DNA of 64,000 nucleotides from DATAWZ01 sp036266975 (GCA_036266975.1 DATAWZ010000106.1:1-64000); one strand, 5' to 3'. Numbered from the stretch's first letter, positions 34,143-43,255 are shown. Program-made: numbers and translations. The notes: generated from the letters alone by a model not told the origin.

Positions 34143-34683
34143 CCAGCCAGCGCGACGCGTCGGCGAGGCTGTCGAACACGCGATCGGCGCCGCTCGTCCT
34201 CGGCCCGACGCCGATGGCGAGCGCCCCGACTCGCCGCGCCAACTCAACATCCGAGGGTGAGTCTCCGACGACGGCCGACCGAGCGAAGTCGATCTCGGGC
34301 GTGTCGGCACGCGCCTGCTCGAGGAGACCGGGCTCCGGCTTGCGGCAGTGGCATTCACCGTGGCCGTGCGGGCACACGTAGATGCGATCGACCGCCAGGC
34401 CGAGGCGGCTCCCCAGGTCGCGGTGAAGCTCTGCGACCGCCTCGGCCGACATTCGCCCGAGGGCGATGCCGCGCTGATTGGTCACGATCACCAGTCGCAG
34501 CTCGGCGCGCTGCAGCAGTGATACTGCGTCGACGACGCCCGGCAACAGCTCGAGCTCGGACACAGATTTGATGTAGTCACCGTCAGGGGCCTTGCGGTTG
34601 ATGACCCCGTCGCGATCGAGGAAGACCGTGTCGATATGCCGTGCGGTGTGCAGGTGGTGATCGTAGCGTCGTCGTGGCCTCAG
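34114..34683 (-). CDS. gmhB: D-glycero-D-manno-heptose 1,7-bisphosphate 7-phosphatase
   Basis: HAD-family phosphatase removing the C7 phosphate from heptose bisphosphate. Motif I FLDRDGVIN (Asp23, Asp25 from the proposed start), motif II VIVTNQ, the zinc loop CPHGHGECHCRKPEPG with Cys104, Cys111 and Cys113, and motif IV GDSPSD (140-145) are all present, so the enzyme looks active. There is no ATG, GTG or TTG near the start of homology. A CTG at 34683 overlaps the upstream stop as CTGA, and a second CTG lies at 34653; I use the first. It is separated from the other three heptose genes by a glycosyltransferase and a divergent gene. Confidence 0.85.
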   Translation of the reverse strand: MRPRRRYDHHLHTARHIDTVFLDRDGVINRKAPDGDYIKSVSELELLPGVVDAVSLLQRAELRLVIVTNQRGIALGRMSAEAVAELHRDLGSRLGLAVDRIYVCPHGHGECHCRKPEPGLLEQARADTPEIDFARSAVVGDSPSDVELARRVGALAIGVGPRTSGADRVFDSLADASRWLVTAAARPPR

Positions 34684-35582
34684 CGGCCTGGGAGCATGCG
34701 CTGTGCCGTGAACTTCACCACGTGCGTGACATACGACAGGCACTCCACGGTGCGAAACGCGTAGTACCAGTCGCGACGGACTGCGATCAGCGCGAGGTAG
34801 ACCGGCGTCGCCGTGAGGATGCGCAGCGTGAGCGCCGCGGTCGCGTCGTTGCGTGCCCGGCCGGCCCCGTTCCACCACGTGCGATGCAGGTAGTAGCGGC
34901 GGTGAAGTCGACTGGGGTGCACCTTGTGGTCGACGATGGCTGACGGCCACAGCCACACCTCGTAGCCGGCGGTACGCACCCGCGCACAGATGTCCGTGTC
35001 TTCGCCGGCGACGTCGCCGCTTCCCCCGGCTCCCCTGCGCGGGTCGAACGGGCCGGCGGCCTCGAGGGCGGCGCGGGTGAACGCCATGTTGGCGCCGTAG
35101 GGGTAGTCGGCGGTTGAGCGCGCCTGCCGGGGACGGTCGCCGAAGTGGGTGATGCCGGCCCAGCAGAGCAGTCGGTCCGACAGCCACCGCGGGCGTGATC
35201 CTCCAAACAACGGCCGGCAGCGCCCGCCGACGCCACCGGCCCGCGGAGGGGTGAGCGCGGCGCGGATCTCCGAGGCCCAGCCCGGGTCGGCGAGGGCGTC
35301 GTCATCGATGAAGGCGAGAATCTCGCCGCTCGTCGCCGCGACGCCGGCGTTGCGGGCGATCGAGAGCCCGCCCTGGGAGACACGCACGTAGGAGAGTTGC
35401 TCGACGCTGCCCATGTGGCGCTGCACGACGTCCTCGCACGGTGGCTCGGAGGCCGAGTCGATGACGACCACGTCGTGAATCCCCGGCACCCGGGCGAGCG
35501 CTTGCAGGCACGCGTCGAGGTCGCTCGGCCGGTCGCGGGTGCAGACGATCACCGAGACGCGCGCTTCGGAGCCGGCCGCCAT
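34680..35582 (-). CDS. Family 2 glycosyltransferase
   Basis: 300 residues, GT-A fold. VSVIVCTRDRPSDLDACLQAL, DVVVIDSAS, the DxD-type motif LAFIDDDALADPGW, and the acceptor-side region GANMAFTRAALEAAGPFDPRRG with EDTDICAR mark a GT2 inverting transferase. The C-terminal part (LRILTATPVYLALIAVRR) is hydrophobic and may sit on the membrane. It starts 67 bp from the divergent epimerase gene and its stop overlaps the proposed CTG start of gmhB. Confidence 0.9.
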   Translation of the reverse strand: MAAGSEARVSVIVCTRDRPSDLDACLQALARVPGIHDVVVIDSASEPPCEDVVQRHMGSVEQLSYVRVSQGGLSIARNAGVAATSGEILAFIDDDALADPGWASEIRAALTPPRAGGVGGRCRPLFGGSRPRWLSDRLLCWAGITHFGDRPRQARSTADYPYGANMAFTRAALEAAGPFDPRRGAGGSGDVAGEDTDICARVRTAGYEVWLWPSAIVDHKVHPSRLHRRYYLHRTWWNGAGRARNDATAALTLRILTATPVYLALIAVRRDWYYAFRTVECLSYVTHVVKFTAQRMLPGR

Positions 35583-35634
35583 GGCGGTTGATCTTAGGCG
35601 ACGGTCCCGGGCCGGCCGGCGCGGGGGGCGTCGC

Positions 35635-35640
35635 TATACT
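35635..35640 (+). promoter_or_regulatory. -10 box (TATACT) of the heptose operon
   Basis: TATACT ends 9 nt before TTG 35650, with no ribosome-binding site between: a near-leaderless promoter for the four overlapping genes 35650-38877. Confidence 0.5.
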
Positions 35641-35649
35641 CGACGCGCC

Positions 35650-36597
35650 TTGACGCAGACCGCGATCGTCACCGGCGGGGCCGGGTTCATCGGCTCCCAC
35701 GTCGTCGAGGCGTTTCTCCGGGACGGCTGGCGTGTCTTGGCGCTCGACGACCTGAGCACCGGGTTGCGCGCCAACGTGCCCTCCCGGTCGCCGCTCATCG
35801 AGCTGGATATCCGTCGCGCCGACGAGTTGACCGCGCTGTTCGAGGCCGAGCGGCCAGCGGCGGTGTGTCACCTCGGGGCGCAGTCGAGCGTCACCGTGTC
35901 GGTGGCGCGTCCCACGTTCGACCTTGAGGTGAACGTCGCCGGGACGATGAACGTCTGCGACGCGGCCCGGCGCGTCGGGGCGCCGGTGGTGTTCGCGTCG
36001 ACCGGTGGCGCGCTCTACGGCAACCAGGCTCCCCGGCCCACTCCCGAGGACACCACGGCGGAGCCGCTCGCTCCCTACGGTGCCTCCAAGCTCGCCGGCG
36101 AGGCGTACGTCGGGACCTGGGGGCGGCTGTTCGACGTGCCGAACAAGATCCTGCGCTTGGGCAACGTGTACGGCCCCCGCCAGCGCAGCGACGGCGAGGC
36201 GGGAGTCGTGGCCATCTTCAGCGACCATCTACTGCGCGGACGGGCGCCCACCGTGTTCGGCGACGGGGAGCAGACGCGCGACTACGTGCACGTCGGCGAC
36301 GTGGCGCGCGCCTTCCTGAAGGCGGCGAGGAGCGCCGTCCCCGGCACCTACAACATCGCCACCGGCGTGGAGCGCTCAGTGAACGAGCTGCTGGCGCTTC
36401 TCCAGCAGGCGGCGGGCACGGCGATCGACACGTGCTCCAGTCCACTGCGCTCGGGTGAGCTGCACCAGAGCTGCATGTCGCCGGCGCGCGCCGCCGCCGA
36501 GCTTGGTTGGAGCGCGACCGTTCCCTTCGAGCTCGGTCTGCGCGAGACGTACGAATGGTACGCCGGCGAGGCCGTCTCGCCCACCTCGCCGGCGTGA
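35650..36597 (+). CDS. NAD-dependent sugar-nucleotide epimerase/dehydratase
   Basis: 315 residues of the extended short-chain dehydrogenase family. NAD motif VTGGAGFIGS (7-16), catalytic Tyr143 and Lys147 in APYGASKLAGE, plus RLGNVYGPRQ and VFGDGEQTRDYVHVGDVA. It resembles UDP-glucose 4-epimerase-like enzymes. The stop overlaps the nucleotidyltransferase start (GTGA), and it heads the operon with hddC, hddA and gmhA, so GDP-heptose is a possible substrate. The start is TTG 35650, directly behind the TATACT box; no better codon is in frame near the NAD motif. Confidence 0.88.
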   Translation: MTQTAIVTGGAGFIGSHVVEAFLRDGWRVLALDDLSTGLRANVPSRSPLIELDIRRADELTALFEAERPAAVCHLGAQSSVTVSVARPTFDLEVNVAGTMNVCDAARRVGAPVVFASTGGALYGNQAPRPTPEDTTAEPLAPYGASKLAGEAYVGTWGRLFDVPNKILRLGNVYGPRQRSDGEAGVVAIFSDHLLRGRAPTVFGDGEQTRDYVHVGDVARAFLKAARSAVPGTYNIATGVERSVNELLALLQQAAGTAIDTCSSPLRSGELHQSCMSPARAAAELGWSATVPFELGLRETYEWYAGEAVSPTSPA

Positions 36598-37301
36598 GAG
36601 CCCTCGTCCTCGGCGCGGGCATGGGTACTCGGCTCGGCGCGCTCACCGCGCACACGCCGAAGATCCTCGTGCCCTTCGCCGGCCGGCCGCTGCTGGCCTG
36701 GCAGTTGGAGTATCTCGAGCGCAACGGGGTGACCGAGGTCGCGGTCAACGCGCATCATCTCGCCGACCAGGTCGTGGACTTCGTCGCCGGGCACACGCCG
36801 CCGCCGGCGGTCCGCGTCTCGCGCGAGGAGACGATCCGGGGGACCGCCGGGGCGCTCTGGCCGCTTCAGGCGTTCCTCAGCGAGCCGTTCGTCGTCGTGT
36901 ATGGAGACGTGGTCAGCGACCTGGCCCTGGCGGAGCTGATGGACGAGCACACACGACGCGGGGCGCTGGCGACGCTCGCGCTGTACCGCTCGCCGATCAC
37001 GCAGGCCAAGGGCACCTGCACGATCAGCCGCGATGGCTGGATCGAGTCGTTCGCCGAGAAGGCAGACGTGAGCTCCGCGGTCAGCTACGTCAACGCCGGC
37101 CTGCATGCGATCGACCCCGCGATCTTCCAGTGGCTCGAGCCGACCGACTTCGACTTCGGATCGGACGTGTGGCCGCGCCTGGCCGCCGGCGGCGCGCGCC
37201 TGGCAGGCGTCCTCAGCGATGCCTACGTGCGCGATCTGGGCACGCTGCCGTCGCTGGAGCAGGCCGAGGCCGACCTGCGGGCGGGGGTGCTCTCGTGGTG
37301 A
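36594..37301 (+). CDS. hddC: Heptose-1-phosphate guanylyltransferase-like nucleotidyltransferase
   Basis: 235 residues. Would join GTP and D-glycero-alpha-D-manno-heptose 1-phosphate to make GDP-heptose. The nucleotide-binding signature LVLGAGMGTRLGALT with Lys23 in TPKILVPFAGRPLL, a VVYGDVVSD metal site and FGSDVWPRLA at the sugar site are intact. By sequence alone it could also be a mannose- or glucose-1-phosphate transferase; the heptose kinase and isomerase overlapping it downstream favour HddC. GTG 36594 overlaps the epimerase stop. Confidence 0.8.
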   Translation: MRALVLGAGMGTRLGALTAHTPKILVPFAGRPLLAWQLEYLERNGVTEVAVNAHHLADQVVDFVAGHTPPPAVRVSREETIRGTAGALWPLQAFLSEPFVVVYGDVVSDLALAELMDEHTRRGALATLALYRSPITQAKGTCTISRDGWIESFAEKADVSSAVSYVNAGLHAIDPAIFQWLEPTDFDFGSDVWPRLAAGGARLAGVLSDAYVRDLGTLPSLEQAEADLRAGVLSW

Positions 37302-38275
37302 TCACCCGCACGCCGCTGCGCGTCAGCTTCGTCGGCGGCGGCACCGATCTTCCCGATTTCGCCGGCGAGCACGGCGGTGCGACGGTCTCCATCGGGCTGG
37401 CCAGCTACATCCACGTGATCGTGAGCCTGCGCTTCGAGGACTCCCTGCGGGTGAGCTATTCACAGACCGAGATCGTCGACGCGCGCGATGAGCTGCGCCA
37501 CGAGCTCGTGCGCGAGGCGCTCAAGCTCGCGGGCATCCGCCGCCGCCTGGAGATCGTGACGATCGCTGATGTGCCGAGCCGGGGAACGGGTCTGGGATCC
37601 TCCAGTGCGGTTACCGTGGGAGTGCTCAATGCGCTGTTCGCCTACCAGGGCATCCTCAAGCCGCAACGCGAGCTCGCCGAGATGGCGTGCCAGATCGAGA
37701 TCGAGATCCTCGGCAAGCCGATCGGCCGGCAGGATCAGTTCGCGTGCGCCTTCGGCGGTCTGCAGCTGCTCGAGTTCGGTGCGGCGGGCGCGGTGAAGCG
37801 CACCCCGCTGCCCATCACCGAGGACAGCCGTCGTCGTCTTCAGGACCGGCTGCTCATGTTCTACACGGGCCGCCAGCGCTCGGCCGACACGATCCTCGAC
37901 GCGATGAGCGCCTCGGCCGCGTCGGTCGAGACCACCGATCGGCTGATCGCGATGCGAGACCAGGCCGTGCGTTTCGCACACGAGCTCGGCAGCGGGACGC
38001 AGGAGATCCCGGTGGGCCAGTACCTGGCCCGCAACTGGGAGATGAAGCGCCGCCTGCACGGCTCGATCACCGACGGTGAGATCGACGGGACGTACGAGGC
38101 GGCGATCGGGGCCGGCGCCACCGGCGGCAAGCTGCTCGGTGCCGGCGGCGGCGGCTTTCTGCTCTTCCATGTCGAGCCCGAGCGTCAGCAGGCCGTGCGC
38201 CGCAGGCTCGCGCACCTGCGCGAGCTGCCCGTCCGTTTCGACACCTCGGGCTCTGTCGTCATTCACGTGAGCTGA
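37298..38275 (+). CDS. hddA: D-glycero-alpha-D-manno-heptose 7-phosphate kinase
   Basis: 325 residues of the GHMP kinase family. RTPLRVSFVGGGTDLPDF at the N-terminus, the ATP loop SRGTGLGSSSAVTVG (94-108), KPIGRQDQFACAFGGL and the C-terminal GATGGKLLGAGGGGFLLF are typical of heptose-7-phosphate kinases (HddA), which phosphorylate C1. GTG 37298 overlaps the hddC stop; another in-frame GTG lies directly before at 37295. The gene overlaps gmhA by one base. Confidence 0.9.
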   Translation: MITRTPLRVSFVGGGTDLPDFAGEHGGATVSIGLASYIHVIVSLRFEDSLRVSYSQTEIVDARDELRHELVREALKLAGIRRRLEIVTIADVPSRGTGLGSSSAVTVGVLNALFAYQGILKPQRELAEMACQIEIEILGKPIGRQDQFACAFGGLQLLEFGAAGAVKRTPLPITEDSRRRLQDRLLMFYTGRQRSADTILDAMSASAASVETTDRLIAMRDQAVRFAHELGSGTQEIPVGQYLARNWEMKRRLHGSITDGEIDGTYEAAIGAGATGGKLLGAGGGGFLLFHVEPERQQAVRRRLAHLRELPVRFDTSGSVVIHVS

Positions 38276-38877
38276 TGAGCGAGCCCGCTGAGCTGTCCGG
38301 ACACATCCGGGCGTACGTGGCCCGGCTGCATCACGCAATCGCGGCCCTCGACGAGGAGCGGGTCGAGGCGGTCGGCGAGATCCTCTTCCGTGCCTATCAG
38401 CACGGCCGCCAGGTGTTCATCGTCGGCAACGGAGGAAGCGCCGCCACCGCCTCCCACATGGCGTGCGACCTGGCGAAGAACACGGTCGCCGCACACCGCC
38501 GTCGCTTCCGGGTGATCAGCCTCACCGACAACGTCCCGTTGCTCACCGCCCTCGGCAACGACGTCGGCTACGACGCGGTCTTCACCGATCAGCTCGTGAG
38601 CTTGATCCAGCCTGGCGACGTGCTCATCGCGATTTCCGGGAGCGGGCAGTCCGAAAACGTGCTCTCGGCGATGCGCTACAGCCGGCTGCGCTCGGCCACG
38701 GTGGTCGCGCTGCTGGGCATGTCGGGAGGGGAAGCGATGCGGCTGGCCGACGAGACGATCCTCGTGGCGTCCGATCACTACGGCGTGATCGAGGACATGC
38801 ACCTGATCCTCAACCACATGCTCGTCGACTACTTCCAGAGCAAGCTCGAGACGCTCGAGCACCCGCCGCACTACTGA
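38275..38877 (+). CDS. gmhA: Sedoheptulose-7-phosphate isomerase
   Basis: 200 residues, SIS fold. Turns sedoheptulose 7-phosphate into D-glycero-D-manno-heptose 7-phosphate, the first step to all heptose nucleotides. Phosphate loop VGNGGSAATASHMACDLAKN, second loop ISGSGQSENVLSAM and the C-terminal helix EDMHLILNHMLVDYF with the catalytic-region His are present. ATG 38275 shares its first base with the hddA stop. The gene ends inside the 3' end of a convergent glycosyltransferase (7-bp overlap). Confidence 0.92.
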   Translation: MSEPAELSGHIRAYVARLHHAIAALDEERVEAVGEILFRAYQHGRQVFIVGNGGSAATASHMACDLAKNTVAAHRRRFRVISLTDNVPLLTALGNDVGYDAVFTDQLVSLIQPGDVLIAISGSGQSENVLSAMRYSRLRSATVVALLGMSGGEAMRLADETILVASDHYGVIEDMHLILNHMLVDYFQSKLETLEHPPHY

Positions 38878-39842
38878 TCGAGTCCTCCCAGCAGGTCGAG
38901 GTGCTCCTGCGCCGATCGCGCCCAGCTGCACTCGCGTGCCCGCCGCGCCGCCGCGGCCCGCAGCTCCTCGCGCACGTCCTCGTCGAGCAGCCGCTCGAGG
39001 CCGGCTCGAATCGCGTCGACCCCGAGGTCCTCGACGTAGAGCGCCGCCGCTCCGGCGACCTCCGGCATCGACCCGATCCGCGAGCAAAGCAGCGGCTTGT
39101 GGGCGCCGATGGCGTCGAGCACGGGGCCGTTGGACTCGCCGACGGTATCCGCGCGTAGGCACACGGCGCAGTCGGCGGCCATCACCGCCCGGTCGTAGGT
39201 GAGATCGTCGGGGTTCTCGAGCACCTGCGCTCCGAGCCCGAGGGCCGCGGCGACGGCGACGCGGTCGACAACGCGACCGGCCAGCAGCAGGCGCGCGTGT
39301 CCCTGGCGGATCAGCGGCGCTGCCGCGGCGACCACCGCGTCGGTGACCTTGGCGCCCTTGAGCACTCCCGTGACGACGAACAGCGGTGGGCCGTCAGCGA
39401 TCCCGAGCGCCGCACGGGCGGCGCCGACATCGAGCCCGGGGCGCGGCTCGGTCGCCGGGTGGGCAATCACCGAGATGCGGCCGGCGTCGACCCCTGCCGT
39501 GGTCCGCAGCAACTCGGCGGCGAACGCGGAGTGAACGACGATGCGCCGGGCGCGCCGTACGCACAGCGGGTAGATCCCCGCTCGGTAGAGCGGCATGAGC
39601 ACGGGGGTGCGTGGCACCACGTCGTGAACGGTGAGCAGGTACGGCCGTCGCAGCGACAGCGATTGTGCCGCGACGCGTCGCGAGGAATTGCCGAGGTGCA
39701 GGTGCACGCGCGAGCGCCGGTCGGGTGCCGCGGCGGGCACGTACTCCTCGCCGAGCTCGCCGATCGCCGCCGCCAGACGCCTGACATATCGACCGATTCC
39801 GAGCGAGTCAGGGTTGTGAACGCCGAGCGTACGCTCGGTCAC
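38871..39842 (-). CDS. Family 4-like glycosyltransferase
   Basis: 323 residues, GT-B fold: GVHNPDSLGIGRYVRRL and YLLTVHDVVPRTP in the N-terminal half; PPLFVVTGVLKGAKVTDAVV, ADCAVCLRADTVGESNGPVLDAIGAHKPLLC and GSMPEVAGAAALYV in the C-terminal half. GTG 39842 is preceded by AGGGAGG at good distance, so I prefer it to the in-frame ATG at 39902. The Glu-x-Asn-Gly motif replaces the usual E-x7-E of GT4, so it belongs to a divergent branch. It is convergent with and overlaps gmhA. Confidence 0.82.
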   Translation of the reverse strand: MTERTLGVHNPDSLGIGRYVRRLAAAIGELGEEYVPAAAPDRRSRVHLHLGNSSRRVAAQSLSLRRPYLLTVHDVVPRTPVLMPLYRAGIYPLCVRRARRIVVHSAFAAELLRTTAGVDAGRISVIAHPATEPRPGLDVGAARAALGIADGPPLFVVTGVLKGAKVTDAVVAAAAPLIRQGHARLLLAGRVVDRVAVAAALGLGAQVLENPDDLTYDRAVMAADCAVCLRADTVGESNGPVLDAIGAHKPLLCSRIGSMPEVAGAAALYVEDLGVDAIRAGLERLLDEDVREELRAAAARRARECSWARSAQEHLDLLGGLDQ

Positions 39843-39957
39843 GGGCCCGTGACCTCCCTGACCGACTGCGATAATGGCCGGGTGCCGTTGAACGCGTGCC
39901 ACGCCGCCACGCAGATGAGCGCCGGCGCGGAATTCACCACGCGGCGGCGACCATCGC

Positions 39958-41028
39958 GTGCGCGTTAGCGTCGACGAGCACGCCGTCTACGCGGCGGGCG
40001 CCGACGGACGCCGGCTGTTCGCGGATGACCGCGACCATTTCCACAACGCGCTGCTGCGGCTGATGCGGCTGAGCGAGGCGGAATTCGTACGCTGGCTCGA
40101 GCTGCTCGAGGGGCGCTCGGGCGACCTCGTAGACCACCTGGGGCCGACGCTGCACGACGTGCGGCGCGCGATCCCCTCGCTCGAGCAGGGACCGGCGCTC
40201 CGGGTCGCCGGCCCGCAGGAGCGACCGGGGGCCGTGCGACATCCGTCGCTCGCGCTGGCGCCGGGCTGGGGCCTGGCCACCGACGCCGGCGGCCACGCCG
40301 GATGGCTGGTCCGGGTGAACGCGGTGAGTGCCCGGCGGGAGCTCGAGGTCCCTGAGTACGAGGAGGCCTACTACGAGGGCGGCGGCGCCTCGGGCGGCAG
40401 CTACGGCGACTACGCGGCAGAGGAATCCTGGCGACTGGAGAAGGGCCGTCGCCAGGTCGATGATCTCCACCACCGCTATGGGCTCGGCCCGGACAGCGAG
40501 ATCCTCGACGTCGGCTCGGGCTACGGCTACTTCCGTCACGCTGCGCAGGAGCGCGGGATCCCGAGCGAGGGCCTGGAAATCTCCCGGCACGCGCGCGAGT
40601 TCGCCCGGAAGCGCTACGGGCTGCAGACGCAGACCGGCGAGCTGGCCGAGTGGCGTGAGCGTGTGCGTGATCGCTTCACCGTCATCACGATGTGGGACGT
40701 CATCGAGCACGTCGCCGACCCCCTCGCCCTGGTACGGCAGGCGCGTGACTGTCTCGCCCCCGGAGGAGTGCTCGCGATCCGCACACCGAACCTCGACTGC
40801 CCGGAGGCGGAGATCTTCGGGCCGTACTACCACTCCTACCAGCGTCCACACTTGGTCTACCTCACCCCGACGTGGATCGCCGACCTCGCCGAGCGCGCCG
40901 ACATGCAGGTCGACGACGCGGTGACAACCTCCCACCTGCTGCGGGGCTTCTGTGGTGAGGCGACAGTGGCGGGGTGGGCTCGGGCCGGTCGCGGCTCGGA
41001 CATCGTCGCCTACCTGCGTCGAACGTGA
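39958..41028 (+). CDS. SAM-dependent methyltransferase with extra N-terminal domain
   Basis: 356 residues. The C-terminal half is a class I methyltransferase: ILDVGSGYGYFRHAA (motif I), GLEISRHAREFAR, ITMWDVIEHVADPLALV and CLAPGGVLAIRTPN. About 140 residues precede it (FHNALLRLMRLSEAEFVRWLELL, GWGLATDAGGHAGWLVRVNAV) and are not recognised. It ends 4 bp before the convergent membrane-protein gene. In this locus it would methylate a sugar of the glycan. The GTG start at 39958 has no ribosome-binding site and could lie somewhat further in. Confidence 0.85.
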   Translation: MRVSVDEHAVYAAGADGRRLFADDRDHFHNALLRLMRLSEAEFVRWLELLEGRSGDLVDHLGPTLHDVRRAIPSLEQGPALRVAGPQERPGAVRHPSLALAPGWGLATDAGGHAGWLVRVNAVSARRELEVPEYEEAYYEGGGASGGSYGDYAAEESWRLEKGRRQVDDLHHRYGLGPDSEILDVGSGYGYFRHAAQERGIPSEGLEISRHAREFARKRYGLQTQTGELAEWRERVRDRFTVITMWDVIEHVADPLALVRQARDCLAPGGVLAIRTPNLDCPEAEIFGPYYHSYQRPHLVYLTPTWIADLAERADMQVDDAVTTSHLLRGFCGEATVAGWARAGRGSDIVAYLRRT

Positions 41029-41032
41029 ATCC

Positions 41033-43255
41033 TCAGCCGACGAGGGACGGCTTGAGGCGATACTCGATGAAGTGGCTGTCATCGTAGATTCTCGCGGAGA
41101 CCGCACCAAGACGCGTCTGTAGTGTCTGACACGAGCCGTCGCAATTTGGGTAGAGCCAGTTGAGCGTTTCTGACTGGGTCGAGGTGATGTTTCCCGAGTA
41201 GGCGGTGATCCCGGACAAGGGGGCGATGTACCACCGGTCGATGCTCAGCACGCGCACGCCCAAGGTCCAGAGCGCGCGCTCGGCCTGTGCCGCGGCGGCG
41301 TCGCTGCCGGCACTGAGCACGTGCAGGAGGTCGCCGATCGTGCCGGCGCCCGATGGCGCGATCGTCGTCGTGGAGGTGAGTGCGTGCTGTACGGCGTTGC
41401 GGCTCAGGGCGTACACGGCGAACTCGTATCCGTTGTGGATGAGGTGTCCCATCTGGCCGAGCCGGTAGGTCATGCGCTGCATGGTCGCGACCTCACCGGG
41501 GCGGACAACAGCGATCTGGAGGTTGCGGAAGGCCTGCATCGTCGGCGGCCTGAGGGTCGTGTACTTGTCGAGCACGAAGTACCTCACCCCGAGGTTCCAC
41601 ATCTCCCTCACGGTCGCGCTGATCTCCGGGCCGGAGTCCGAGTAGAGCCGGTGGACCAGGAGGTAGTGGGCGCTGGCCAGGTTCACCTGCTGCTGGGTGT
41701 CGACGTGGCCGGTGGTGACGGTGAGCACCTTGCGATCCGTGGCGGCGGGTATGAAGTAGCTCGTGCTCGGGTCCGACGCGACCAAGCCGTTCGAGCCGGG
41801 CGGCAGCACCTTCGACAGCCCCCAAGCGGGCTGGAGCGGCGTATTGAAGAACCGCAGCGTCGGCGACAGGTCCGTGAGCGTGACGATCTTGTACGCGGCG
41901 ACGAACAAGAGCAAGCCGAGCGTCACGCCCTGCGCCACCGGTTGGCCCGGACGGGACAGGTAGTAGCCGACGCCGACCGCGAGCGGGATCTGGCCGGTGT
42001 AGAGGAAGCGGTACCAGAGCGGCACGCCGAGATGCACCGCGTAGTAGCCGCCGATCCCGAGCAGGCCGATGCCGTACACGAGGGCGAACCAGGCGAGGGG
42101 ATGCGGCTGGTGCTCGCGGTACAGACGCGCGAGGCCGATCAGGCCGACCGTGCCGGTCGCGAACATCAGCAGCCAGCGCCACTGGCCCGACTGCGAGGAC
42201 CAGTACAACGCCGGGTGGTTGTTGTACAGCAGCGCCCCCGTCGGGTAGAGGGGGATGAGGATCAGCTGCCAGAGGGCGAGCGCGAAGGCGACCACGGCGC
42301 CGCCAACCGCCAGGCGAGTCTCGATCCCCGGCTTGCTGGCGGCGAGGAGGATCCGATCCAGCGCGCGCTGTGCCAGCGCGGCCGCGCGCAGGCGCATGAT
42401 CGCGAGCCACGCCCACGGGGCCAGGTAGGCGCCCACGATGACCACGGGCACCGGGGCTCCCTGCAGGCGGAAGATCGTCATGATCGAGAAGTCCGGCCAC
42501 AGCAGCGCGAGGCCGAAGGCCCCGGTGACGATCAACGGGATCCGCAACGCCTCGCGCCGATCGCGCGTTGCCGCGTGACAGGCTTGCAGGGTGAGGATCC
42601 CCACCATCATCAGGCCGATGAACTGGTCGTCGAGGAGCGCGAGCGCGGCGAGCGGGCACGTTGCCACGGAGGCGAGCAGCGAGTGGCGGCGCGTGACGAC
42701 GACCAGCGTGATGAGGGCCAGTCCGGTGGCGAACGTGACCGGGTAGGCGCCGGTATACAGAAATCCGTTGAACGTGAGATCGCCGGTCCAGATCACGAGC
42801 GGCGGACCGAACACCACGAGCAGCACGGGCACGGCGATCGTGGCGGCACGCCGGCCCGCGAGCAGGCTCGCGTAGAGCCACACGGCCCACAGCGTGAACA
42901 GCGAGCACGGAATCGCAACGAAGCCGAGGAAGCGTCCGATGCCGATCGCGTCGAAACCGGACGGGTGGGCGGCGATCGCGTGCCAGATCAGCGCAAGCAC
43001 CTGCAGGTAGGGCGTCGAGTGGTAGGAGACGCCGACCTGCCCGCTGAAGAACGGGTGCTGGGCCTGCAGCGGGTGCAGTCCCATCGTCCGCACGAGCGCG
43101 ACCGATGTCGGTAGGTCGCCGATCACGCGGAGCGAGTAGCCCGTGAGCGCGGCCCACACCTCGAAGCCGACGAGGGCGGCGATCGCCGCGGCGGCGACCC
43201 ACGCTACGTTCCACCTGATCGCCAAGGCCCGGGGACGTGCGGCGATCGTGCTCAT
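41033..43255 (-). CDS. Large GT-C-like membrane protein
   Basis: 740 residues with about 12 membrane helices in the first 450 and an extracytoplasmic C-terminal domain. The N-terminal block ALTGYSLRVIGDLPTSVALVR, then HSTPYLQVLALIWH and WTGDLTFNGFLYTGAYPVT, resemble GT-C membrane glycosyltransferases using polyprenyl-phosphate sugars. The C-terminal domain has ASDPSTSYFIPAATDRKVL and MWNLGVRYFVLDKY. The gene at 44312 encodes a paralog with the same block order. ATG 43255 overlaps the stop of the beta-helix gene (TGATG). The proposed glycosyltransferase activity is inferred from topology; no catalytic residues can be named. Confidence 0.7.
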   Translation of the reverse strand: MSTIAARPRALAIRWNVAWVAAAAIAALVGFEVWAALTGYSLRVIGDLPTSVALVRTMGLHPLQAQHPFFSGQVGVSYHSTPYLQVLALIWHAIAAHPSGFDAIGIGRFLGFVAIPCSLFTLWAVWLYASLLAGRRAATIAVPVLLVVFGPPLVIWTGDLTFNGFLYTGAYPVTFATGLALITLVVVTRRHSLLASVATCPLAALALLDDQFIGLMMVGILTLQACHAATRDRREALRIPLIVTGAFGLALLWPDFSIMTIFRLQGAPVPVVIVGAYLAPWAWLAIMRLRAAALAQRALDRILLAASKPGIETRLAVGGAVVAFALALWQLILIPLYPTGALLYNNHPALYWSSQSGQWRWLLMFATGTVGLIGLARLYREHQPHPLAWFALVYGIGLLGIGGYYAVHLGVPLWYRFLYTGQIPLAVGVGYYLSRPGQPVAQGVTLGLLLFVAAYKIVTLTDLSPTLRFFNTPLQPAWGLSKVLPPGSNGLVASDPSTSYFIPAATDRKVLTVTTGHVDTQQQVNLASAHYLLVHRLYSDSGPEISATVREMWNLGVRYFVLDKYTTLRPPTMQAFRNLQIAVVRPGEVATMQRMTYRLGQMGHLIHNGYEFAVYALSRNAVQHALTSTTTIAPSGAGTIGDLLHVLSAGSDAAAAQAERALWTLGVRVLSIDRWYIAPLSGITAYSGNITSTQSETLNWLYPNCDGSCQTLQTRLGAVSARIYDDSHFIEYRLKPSLVG

